Shown here piece after piece: positions 1 through 7,800 of a DNA stretch of 15,440 nucleotides. The position numbers and the translations under genes were made by a program. The notes under the pieces were generated by a model. That model searched no databases. It worked only from the letters and a program-made list of their open reading frames with translations, and had not been told where the DNA came from. The stretch covers positions 1-15,440 of the forward strand of contig DBMI01000118.1 in assembly GCA_002298165.1 (NCBI GenBank). Direction: 5' to 3'. This DNA comes from Desulfarculales bacterium UBA702 (GTDB lineage: Bacteria > Desulfobacterota > Syntrophobacteria > Syntrophobacterales > Syntrophobacteraceae). Position 1 is the stretch's first letter; every line of letters begins with the position of its first letter.

Positions 1-318
1 ACAACTTCTCCCATCAACAGCGCACGGCCATCCCCAAGCTGGTGGACGAAGTGGCCGAATTGATGACCTGCATAGACGAGGGCAATGGGTTCTGAACCGG
101 GAAGCAATTTTTGACCTGTAAATACTTCCGCCAATTCCCTCTCCGGAGGTGATTCCGCTTGAGCCCCCAGCTGTTGCGCCAATTCTGTATTCCATTTTAT
201 GAGTTCCGGTTTGGGGACCTTGGCCGGAGCCACCCTGGCATAAAATTTTTCCGGAAGTCGGGCATATGTATTATCAAACTGAAACACTGGCTCTTTTTCT
301 CTCTTTCCAAGATGGCAT
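1..318 (-). CDS. selO: SelO/YdiU-family protein adenylyltransferase, N-terminal part (runs off left edge)
   Basis: The minus strand reads QFDNTYARLPEKFYARV, then AEVFTGQKLLPGSEP, then YAGHQFGH and LGDGRALLMGEV up to the window edge. This is the conserved N-terminal block of the SelO/YdiU (UPF0061) pseudokinase family, known to transfer AMP from ATP onto protein Ser/Thr/Tyr residues. The catalytic kinase-like core lies outside the window. The start is uncertain. In the open frame the only usable start is GTG at 285-287, giving MFQFDNTYARLPE. An ATG at 316-318 gives MPSWKERK and would join the SelO frame (EPVFQFDNTY) if one T were removed from the T5 run at 294-298; the resulting N-terminus looks more like the family. 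I cannot tell a sequencing error from a real frameshift. No strong ribosome-binding site is visible before either start. The identity is firm; the start is not. Confidence 0.88.
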
Positions 319-914
319 CAAAATCTGCCGCGCTAATAGCCGAACTATCGAACAATGGGGGATAAGGCTTGGATAAGCCTGGATAAATGCCTCTCTCTTC
401 CCCAAAATCCAACCGCCACTCTTTTGATAAATAATAATGACTTTCAAGTGCAATCTAAATGGTCTACCCAACAAATCACTGGAACATGCTGACATTGGCA
501 GGAAGAGAGACGGGCGAAAAGCGTAGATGTGTTCGAATTTAGAGTGTGACTGCACAAGGGGGATGCCACACTCTCCCATTCAGCAATTATCATTTATCAC
601 ATATGCGGGGGATGCAATCCGACTGGACTGCATGGATGCCTCCACGCCGTTCAGTCGGTCCGGCTTGGAATCAGGGGCTCCAGGGAGTGCCGTCGAGGGA
701 AGTTGCCCGAATAGAGATCCGTTTAATCTCCATACTGCTTGCCAGATCTGAAAGGTATCCAGTATCCCATGGACGATTACAGAATGATTCGGAGATGGAA
801 AGGATCTCTGGGCTCAGTTTTCCAATTCGGAGGAGAGCTGTGTCACATTCCCGTAATAAATTTCCGTAACGCGAGCGGGCTTGAAATGCGTGGTCCAAGC
901 TTTACATTTAATTC
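319..914. other. Divergent intergenic region without a recognised gene
   Basis: About 600 bases separate the selO start (minus) from the small membrane-protein gene (plus). Open frames here are short, overlap each other on both strands, and give no sequence I recognise. A weak 7-bp inverted repeat (CCGACTG ... CAGTCGG, about 618-656) is the only structure noticed. The promoters of both flanking genes should lie here, but I see no convincing -35/-10 pair. Confidence 0.4.
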
Positions 915-1175
915 ATGCTCCGACGAATTTTACGAATAATCATAGGCATTTTGGCAATTTTGGTTGGCTTTTCGGGGATCGTCTTTCCCATTATTCCCGG
1001 TTTCGTCTTCTTTATCCTTGGGGCCATCTTGCTCTCGCCTGAAATCCCTTTTCTTGGCCGGATGATCTGCTGGACGAAAGAGCGTTTCCCGTCCACCCAA
1101 AAAGCTTTGGGATGGGTGCAGAAGGTCAGTGGCAAAATGGGCACCGACCTCCCGGAATGCTTCAAACAGGGATGA
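915..1175 (+). CDS. Small PGPGW/YbaN-like transmembrane protein
   Basis: An 86-residue protein. Two closely spaced hydrophobic helices (about residues 5-21 and 23-42) are joined by the turn FPIIPGF, followed by SPEIPFLGRMICW and a short basic, soluble tail. The order helix, P-x-x-PG turn, helix, then a 'SPEIPFLGR' exit resembles the PGPGW putative transmembrane family and the related DUF454 small inner-membrane proteins. Their function is unknown; they are predicted to sit in the inner membrane. ATG at 915 is chosen because an in-frame TAA lies just upstream (909-911). No clear Shine-Dalgarno sequence precedes it, which lowers certainty about translation. It is the only clear plus-strand gene here and has no operon partner. 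Minus-strand frames over it are shadows. Confidence 0.72.
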   Translation: MLRRILRIIIGILAILVGFSGIVFPIIPGFVFFILGAILLSPEIPFLGRMICWTKERFPSTQKALGWVQKVSGKMGTDLPECFKQG

Positions 1176-1236
1176 TCGGCGTCGTCCTTGCCGAAAATTT
1201 TGTCGTATTATCCCGATATGCTTGGCCTTACATCCA

Positions 1237-1840
1237 CTAGGTCGCCTCCACCTCGCAGCGCTCGATAAATTTCGAACTTAGAATTACGCCTATCACTATT
1301 ATCACCATGATCACGATAGAAGCAGTAATGCGACTGAGAGCCATGCCACCCTGGTTGTGCGGTTTTGTTAAAGTATCGCCTAGAGTGGCCCCAAGAGGCC
1401 GCGTCAGAACATAGGCCGCCCAGAAAAGTGCCGCATCTGGAACTCTCGTGAACAGGTGTAGAACTGCGACGACCCCGATCAGGCCAGCGAATACAAGGGC
1501 GCCACCCCTCAAAGCCGAGTCCGGTTGTAGTCGCAACGAAATCGCCGAGGGCTATACCAAGGGTATTTGATACCAGAATAGTGAGCCAGTAAAATACCTC
1601 GTTTCTTTTGGTGGTAATGTCCTCGAACTCGATTGCACCTGTGGAGCTACGCCAGATTGCAAGTACAGCAATGACACCACAAAAAAGCAAGATAGAAGAT
1701 TTAACATACCCCAGCCCAAGAGTTCGGTCTAAGTAGTCGGACATGGTTGTGCCTACTGTGGTGGTAGCTACCACAACGGCCCAATATAAAAAGGGATGGT
1801 AGTGTTCCGACCCGACCATTTGGGAGAGGGAGAACCTCAA
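1237..1840 (-). pseudogene. COG4705-type membrane protein, frameshifted and 5'-truncated
   Basis: Two minus-strand frames together encode one recognisable membrane protein. The first carries FLYWAVVVATTTVGTTMSDY and FYWLTILVSNTLGIALGDF. The second carries GGALVFAGLIGVV and FWAAYVLTRPLGATLGDTL. These are successive copies of the 'YW..il.tt.Gt..gD' repeat of the uncharacterised COG4705 membrane family. The junction falls at GLGFEG/GGALVF, where the plus strand has CCCC at 1505-1508; removing one base restores a continuous frame of 201 codons including the stop. Family members usually have four repeats (about 250 residues). Here the first is missing, an in-frame stop lies just upstream of the TTG at 1838-1840, and no trace of the first repeat is seen in any frame to about 1990. 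So the gene looks broken at two places. The function of intact homologues is not established. Confidence 0.75.
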
Positions 1841-2059
1841 GGCGGTCCTCCCTCAAAGAGCATCGGTGATATCCGTCACCACCCATCCGGCTATCCCTTG
1901 GAGGGTCGCTCTCCAGCGTTGCCCTCCTCTGTTTCACCGGATTATTGAAAACTAATTAAAATCTGATGCTCTGCAAGCTAAAATGAAGATACAAGAGGGT
2001 TGCATCAATGCCCTTGAGTAGGCAACAGGCTTGTTCTCCGGGCGTGTAGCGCCAGGTGG

Positions 2060-2372
2060 CTACGATAAAGGGACAATTTCAATTCCAACCGGTCGTTTCA
2101 GGATGTACCAACCTGCCGAACTGTAGCTCCAATCCCCTGCGTGCGCTACAAGCCCCTTCCTTACAGGATTGTTGTGCATATATTCAAGTTTCTCCCGTGC
2201 TTTGTCAAAGGAGAACACGTTGAAATCATAGAAGTTTGCCTGCCAAACCGGCTCGCTTGGGTCCATCGTGGCGGCAAAGATTCTCCTTGAAAAATTTCTT
2301 CAGCCGATGAGATGACTTTCTCTTCCACTGCTGAATGAAGCGGGAGAGCGCCTGCCTCCCAAACCTTCCTGA
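2060..2372 (-). pseudogene. REP-associated tyrosine transposase (RAYT, IS200/Y1-like) C-terminal remnant
   Basis: The downstream frame reads VWQANFYDFNVFSFDKAREK, then LEYMHNNPVRKGLV and DWSYSSAGWY, the typical C-terminal end of RAYT/TnpA_REP transposases (COG1943, Y1_Tnp superfamily). Upstream, in another frame, RQALSRFIQQWKRKSSHRLK followed by KFFKEN is the expected preceding segment. The two join at HDGP/SEPVW if one base is removed near 2257-2262. Only about 100 residues survive: the catalytic HUH motif and the nucleophilic tyrosine region are gone, and the homology stops about 12 bases before the stop codon of the neighbouring transglutaminase-like gene. Intact RAYTs process and mobilise palindromic REP sequences. 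This copy cannot be active, but it fits the abundance of palindromic repeats in the window. Confidence 0.8.
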
Positions 2373-2383
2373 ATTTTACAGTT

Positions 2384-3154
2384 TCATACCACTATATCCA
2401 AGGTCGGTCTTGGTCTCGCTTCTTCAGGCACATACGCTTTTTGGAGGCGTAGCGAGTTAAAGTATGTAGTGTCGACTGTTTCGAATGCAGTAACATAAAA
2501 GTAGTCGTCTAAATACCTCATATCCCCTTTTAATGTCGATCTACTGTTGATTGTCTCTCGTGAAGGATAATAGCACCAATCCAAAGGTACCCACTGATTG
2601 TCAACTTCTCGCTTGTAAGCAACCCATGCATGCCCACCGGTTGAAGCATTAGTTCCGGCCGATACAAAGCCACCATATACTCTGACCCTGCCAGGGTCCA
2701 CCCCTGCGTTCAACATGAGACTACCGAGAAGGTAGGCACCATCCTCGCAGTCGCCCGTTTTTCGCCTCATAGTCATCGTGGGCAATGCCCAGTATTCGTT
2801 CTGTCCGTAATTCTTGATATCATCCACGTATTGGATATTGCCTTGCACCCACCTCATGAGCTTCCAGGCTTTATCATCATTGGAATCAGACCGAGAAACG
2901 ATGGTCATGGCCAGAGTTTTGATCTCACCATTGGGATACTGGATATATTGTCTATAGTCGATATCCGATACAAGCGCATCGTTTTTGAACGACGATATCT
3001 TGCCATATTTGAATTGAACGTAGCTATCCTGCATTCGCTGAATGTCTGTCAGCAGATTCCCGATTTGATTTTTTGGCAATGAATCCAGAATTGTTGGCTT
3101 AGGATCTGTTGCGGGAAGTAACCAATCAACGTTTTGGACACTTGAGACATTCAT
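2384..3154 (-). CDS. Transglutaminase-like cysteine protease-fold protein
   Basis: A 256-residue protein with the transglutaminase-like catalytic triad in order: Cys136 in KTGDCEDGAYLLGSLM, His175 in TGGHAWVAYK, and Asp192 in VPLDWCYYP. The N-terminal 110 residues include a helical stretch (DDKAWKLMRWVQGNIQY) that usually precedes the catalytic Cys in this fold. Bacterial members act as cysteine peptidases or amide-cleaving or cross-linking enzymes; the substrate cannot be inferred here. No signal peptide or membrane segment is visible, so the protein appears cytoplasmic unless exported by another route. ATG at 3152-3154 is preceded by AGGAT about 6 bases upstream. The gene and its upstream 400 bases are more AT-rich than the rest of the window, and its 3' end directly abuts a broken transposase, so it may have been acquired. 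No operon partner. Confidence 0.85.
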   Translation of the reverse strand: MNVSSVQNVDWLLPATDPKPTILDSLPKNQIGNLLTDIQRMQDSYVQFKYGKISSFKNDALVSDIDYRQYIQYPNGEIKTLAMTIVSRSDSNDDKAWKLMRWVQGNIQYVDDIKNYGQNEYWALPTMTMRRKTGDCEDGAYLLGSLMLNAGVDPGRVRVYGGFVSAGTNASTGGHAWVAYKREVDNQWVPLDWCYYPSRETINSRSTLKGDMRYLDDYFYVTAFETVDTTYFNSLRLQKAYVPEEARPRPTLDIVV

Positions 3155-3590
3155 CTTTCATCCTGTTGAATGAGAAAAGTATGCTTGATCCATATCATAG
3201 ATTCTGTCATTCATACTCCTATCAAACCTGATTCAATAAGTGCAATTTAGGAGGTATGGAATAGGCAAAAGAGGTGCTCAAGTTCAAAAAAAAGGCATTG
3301 AAATTAGGTATATGGAAAATTAGGCTAAGTGCTGGTAAAGATTGGGTATTCTATGTGGTATCTACTGGGTAATTGAAATTCCCAATATCGATATATCAGT
3401 TAATATTCAGGCTACTTAGCTGAAAAGTGAGGGATGTTATTTCTTTGATATAGTTTACTTGGGGTGAGCTTTACATAGAAGAAAATAAAAGAAATGAATA
3501 GGAGTGAATTTCCAATTCGAATAAGCCAAGATGCTCATCCATGTACGTGTATTCCTGGCCAGTTGATCAATATGATTTATATCGTGGGGT
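3155..3590. other. AT-rich intergenic region
   Basis: This stretch between the transglutaminase-like gene and the palindromic repeat at 3591 is visibly AT-rich and has no convincing coding frame. It should contain the minus-strand promoter of the transglutaminase-like gene. A TATGAT hexamer on the minus strand near 3200 is a possible -10 box, but no well-spaced -35 accompanies it, so I do not call a promoter. Confidence 0.35.
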
Positions 3591-3630
3591 GGCACCGGTA
3601 ACCTCGCCCAAGGCGGGGGCAGCGTGTGGG
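3591..3630. repeat. Dispersed GC-rich palindromic repeat, partial copy (left box only)
   Basis: The sequence starts GGCACCGGTAACC and continues CGCCCAAGGCGGG, a hairpin box. It matches the reverse complement of the right part of the copy at 11345-11450 (GGCACTGGCAAC, then CGCCCAGGGCGGGG) and the box at 12748. It begins about 65 bases downstream of the methyltransferase stop codon. The remaining modules of the repeat (GTGCGGAGCAC, TGCGTGCATTGATC) are absent. Confidence 0.55.
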
Positions 3631-3696
3631 ACGGCTTGTTCGGAAGCGGTGATTGCCTCTTCCCATCTGGCATGCCCGATAAGGCGCCTTAGCCAA

Positions 3697-4461
3697 CTAG
3701 AAATGTGCTATACCCCCTTTCTTGAACACATAAATCGCCCAACCCAGCGTTTCTCTTCCCCACCTCAGATACGCTGTCTTACCCTCACGCACTCTCTTCA
3801 GCACGGTCTCCACATCCGGATCATCCCGATGATCACTTGCCCAGGTTTCCGCGGCATACCACTGTAACCCTTCATATCTATCCCAGTCATCCTGGCTGCT
3901 TACGAGTGTGTAGACCGCCTCCAGTCCGTGCTCTCGCCCGGCTTCTACATTCTGGTAATGTGTTCCGAAGTCGTTCCGTGCCACTCCGATCGCTTCTAAA
4001 TAGTCTCTTTCCGGTTCATGCCGCCAGTACGGCTCTCCCACAACGATCCAACTTTCTGGGGCTGCCATCTTCTCAAGCGCGTTCAACGTCCCTCGATGCC
4101 CGCCATAAATCCAACTCGCACCGATGCAGGCTACCAGATCAAAGCTCTCCAAGGCCTCTGGGACATACTTGGCCCCGTCCATCTCCAGGAAATGGAGTCG
4201 GGCATCCGGAACACGTTCTTGATGCTTCTTGCAGACATCAGAAATGCAGTGGGGAGAGAAATCAACTCCTGTTCCTGTCATTTGCCTGTACCGCTCTGCA
4301 AGCCTGATGAGAAACTCGCCCTTTCCCGTGGCGATATCAAGGACCCGTGCCCCAGGTTTCAGAGGCAGAAGTGTGATAAGCTGTTCGAGTTTCTCAATGT
4401 CCATCGGATTGCAGAGAATGTGCTCCCGATGCGTGATGTTAAAGAACTTCCACATGTCCAT
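3697..4461 (-). CDS. Class I SAM-dependent methyltransferase
   Basis: A 254-residue protein with a Rossmann-type methyltransferase core. Motif I is ARVLDIATGKGEFLIRL (residues 38-54), motif II is GVDFS (65-69), then FLEMDGAKY (91-99) and motif IV FDLVACIGASW (107-117), followed by a motif V-like WIVVGEPYW. It would transfer a methyl group from S-adenosylmethionine; the acceptor is unknown. The C-terminal half (HGLEAVYTLVSSQDDWDRY, LQWYAAETWA) matches a common group of uncharacterised bacterial methyltransferases. ATG at 4459-4461 is preceded on the minus strand by AAAGGAAG about 7 bases upstream. A second Met two codons in is also possible. No signal peptide, so cytoplasmic. It is monocistronic, flanked by repeat copies on both sides. 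Several long plus-strand frames over it are shadows. Confidence 0.87.
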   Translation of the reverse strand: MDMWKFFNITHREHILCNPMDIEKLEQLITLLPLKPGARVLDIATGKGEFLIRLAERYRQMTGTGVDFSPHCISDVCKKHQERVPDARLHFLEMDGAKYVPEALESFDLVACIGASWIYGGHRGTLNALEKMAAPESWIVVGEPYWRHEPERDYLEAIGVARNDFGTHYQNVEAGREHGLEAVYTLVSSQDDWDRYEGLQWYAAETWASDHRDDPDVETVLKRVREGKTAYLRWGRETLGWAIYVFKKGGIAHF

Positions 4462-4599
4462 GGTATACTTCCTTTATCATTACCGGCCGAAGAAGGAGTC
4501 TACAGCTTCTGTTAAATCCACGCATGCGATGCTCTTCACATGATTCCGTGAGACAAAATGGAAATGGATTTCGAGTCGGTAAGGGATAGTCCTGCGGGT

Positions 4600-4718
4600 G
4601 GCATCGACACCGGCCCCCGGCGGGGCCGGTGTGCAGAGCACTTGAGGATGCGTGCATTGATCAAGTCCATCTTGCCTTCGGCACCGGCAACAAAAAACCC
4701 GTTACCAGTTTCACCCGT
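4600..4718. repeat. Dispersed GC-rich palindromic repeat, near-complete copy
   Basis: Modules in order on the plus strand: a GC hairpin (CACCGGCCCCCGGCGGGGCC), GGTGTGCAGAGCAC, GGATGCGTGCATTGATCAAG, CTTGCC, then a second hairpin ACCGGCAAC, A-rich loop, GTTACCAGT, and TCACCCGT. The same modules recur at about 9203, 11345, 13203 and 14535. It lies downstream of the DUF748 gene stop and upstream of the methyltransferase start. It could act as a terminator or RNA-stabilising hairpin, or simply be a MITE/REP-like insertion; the sequence alone does not decide. Confidence 0.72.
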
Positions 4719-4810
4719 ATGAGTGAGGCTCGAAGTGTATTCAAATGAGTTCCATGTGCCGGAATGTGGAATGTGGTCGCAGGGCTGCATAACAACATGG
4801 AAAGTCACCT

Positions 4811-7800
4811 TTATGGCGAACCGGAAATCACGTCGACGGACAAACCCGCCGAGACGCCAGGCTCATCCGCGAGAGGCTCGGGTTCTTTAGTGTCGATGCG
4901 GTCAGCCGGAACACCAACGACTTTCAGAAGTTCCTCGCTAACCGCCGCCGAGCGGCTTGTCGCAAGCTGCACGAGAACCTTTTCATCGAGGGACTCGTTC
5001 TCCACCAGTCGGTAATACATCTCAGCCGCCATGATTTGTTGCTGATCGGGGCTTTTGGCGCCGGGTACCACCTTGTAGAATTTTACGGAACTCATGGTTC
5101 TGGAGAAGATGTTTTTCTTTTTCTTTTTGCTCTTCTGTTCGGATTCATCCTGTATGACACGGGGCTGAATCGTGCCTTCCTTCACCGCTCGATCCAGTTC
5201 GTCGCGATTCTTGGAGCCGAAACGCTCCACATAGATCTTTTCAAGAGCTCGCCTGGTTCCGGAATCTTCCAGGTCAATCGGCCCAAGATCTTCTTCGGCA
5301 TTTGACTTGATGCCCATTTTTTCGTTCAGCGCGCGCCTCAATTTGAGCTTCTTCATTTCAATGCCGTCGATCTCCGGGCTGTAGCGGCCCTGCAGAACCA
5401 ATTTGAGCTGAGGCTTTTTCTGCAAAACATCGGACACCTTCTTAAGCTTTTCTTTTTCAGGGGGAGGGATCACGGTTTTTCCCGGTTCGAACTCCACGGA
5501 TTCAAGTTTTTCGGTCCCTTCCCCAAAAAGCGCCCCCAACGCCCGGAAAGGAGCCGTAGCCGCTTTGGTCATGACATTTACGAAAACTTTCCAGACCAAT
5601 GGCCAGACCGCGAACTGTGGATTATCCAGATCTCCGCTCACCGGCAATCCCAGATCGATGCGCCCGTTGGAATCCGAAAGCAGTGTGATCGCGAGATCCA
5701 GAGGCAGATTAACCGCATCGGGACTGTCCACGCGTTCCCCGAGAACGAGGTTGTCCACGATGATTTTGTTGTCTCCGACGAGTTGGTGATCCTGGATTTT
5801 GTAATTAAGATCCATCGAAATCTTGCCGGATTTAATCCTGCGGCCCGCGAACTTGCCGGAATACGGGCTGACGCTTGACATTTCGACATTCTTGAAGACC
5901 ACATTGACGTCGCTTGAGCGTTTGAAATCGCCGAGGTCAACAGTTCCCAAGACTTTGGCGGTACCGTACCGATCAACCAGTCCGTCCAACTGGATTTCCG
6001 TCATGGTCTGCTTCTCCATCGAGAGCTTGCTCACCGAACCCTTGAGCTGATGAATCCGGGCCATGAACTTGGGTCTCAGACTTAAATCGGCAAAGGCGAT
6101 GTTCCCGTCGGCGATCCATATCTTTCCGATGCTGAAAGGGAATGGCTCGTCACTCTTTTTTTGCGCGGACGTCGGCGCTCCCTTATTTGCCGGTTGCTCT
6201 TTTACTACTTTTGTCAAATTAACCGTGTGGTCCTCTGCAATGATCAATTCACCTTGCAATTTGGACAGCTTGATTTCCGGAATTTGCAGCAAATTTGGAG
6301 CGAGAGTCATTTTGAGCTTAGGGATCGAAAGCTTTTCCCATCCGAGATAGGGATTCTTGGATTTGGGCTGGTTGAGGCTGAGCTTATCAATCCCGAAGCT
6401 GCCTTCATAGACCAGCTTGGATTTTTTAGGCATGCCGTAGCCAAAAGTGCCCTGCGCGGACACAAGCGCCGACTGCAATTGGAGCGTAAGGAAAGGATCG
6501 AGGTACGGCTGGATCGGAGAGAGCGAGAGACCCGCGATATTTACACGGGTATCGACCGATTGTGAATAAGGGTCCACCTTTCCGCTCAGAGAGACTTTAC
6601 CCCCTTGAGCAACGGAAAGGCCTACGTCGAAATTCATGGGGGACTTGCCGTCGATGTTTTCCACTCGCACCGTAATGCTCTGTAGCGCGTACAGATCTTT
6701 ACCTGGAAGGACTTTGGAATCCGAGATGGCCGAGCGGAAATTGTTCAGTTCGAAATTTTTGAGCAAAAAAGACCAAGGCTGCCCTTGAATTGCCCCAGGT
6801 TTGGCCGGCTCCTCGGCGGCGGGCTTGGGCTGCGCTTTTGCTGCCACTAGTTTGGCCGGTCTTTTAGCGGAAGAAGCTTTAACGGGCGAACCGGCAGGTA
6901 TAGCAGACCTCGGCGAAATCAGATTCTCAATATTGGGTTTGCCGTCCGCGCCCATTCCAAAGTCGAAATGGCCATCGTTTAAAGCAATGCGCGAGATGGA
7001 AAGACTGCGGGCTCCGAGATTCACCTCTCCCCCTTCGAGTGAGAGTTTTTGGGCCTCGAAAAGGGGCTTTTGAGCGCCTTTTGCCCCGAAGCGCATTCCA
7101 TTTAGCTCGGTGGCCAGCTCTTTTGCCGATAATTCAACCTTCGAGCCGGCCTCGATGTTAACCTTGGTGTTAAACGAGATGCTCCCAACCGCGGCACTGA
7201 CCGGTGTGGCTCTGCTGAGATCTTCGATTCCAAGGGCGATATTCTTCAGCTCTACCGAATCGATATTCACCTTCCAGGGAGCTTCAGACACAGAGGATTG
7301 CGAATCCCCAGGGGAGTCGGTCAGCTTTGGCTTCGACTGGGCTGCAAGTTCGGGTCTTGGCGACATCAGCTTTTCGATATTGGACTTGCCGTCCTCGCCG
7401 ATCTCGACATCAAAGTGGCCATCATGAAGCGCAATTCGCGAAATAGAGAGCATGCGTGCGCCAAGATCGACCTCCTCTCCCTCAAGTTTGAGGGATTGAG
7501 CCTCAAAAAGAGGCTTGGGCGCTCCCTTGGCCCCAAAGTGCACCCCTTTGAACTCGGTGGCCATCCTCCTGGCAGAAACCCCAAGCTGTTGGCCGGCCTC
7601 GATGCTTACCCCGGTGCTGAACGAAAAACTTTCGACGCCCGCACTAAGCGGCGAGACACGGCTGATATCTTCCAGTTCAAAAGCCACGTTTTTGACTTCT
7701 ATGGCGTCGATGCTCAATTTCCATGGAGGTTCGTTGGCAGGCGGCGCGGAGTCTCCGGCCGGGATTTTGGCTTCCTGCTTTGGAGCCGGCTTCGCTTCGA

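Noticed and set aside
3..95. Plus-strand open frame from the window edge ending in TGA at 93-95, at first sight the C-terminus of a gene
   Set aside because: The opposite strand over the same bases encodes the conserved SelO block (YAGHQFGH, LGDGRALLMGEV), so the plus frame is a shadow.
1841..1990. Riboswitch upstream of the COG4705-type gene
   Set aside because: There is GC-rich pairing, but the sequence does not match the conserved cores of riboswitches I could recall, so I do not annotate it; only an Rfam search would settle it.
3837..4515. Plus-strand open frames of 104-165 codons over the methyltransferase region
   Set aside because: The minus strand has clear methyltransferase motifs; the plus frames give no recognisable protein.
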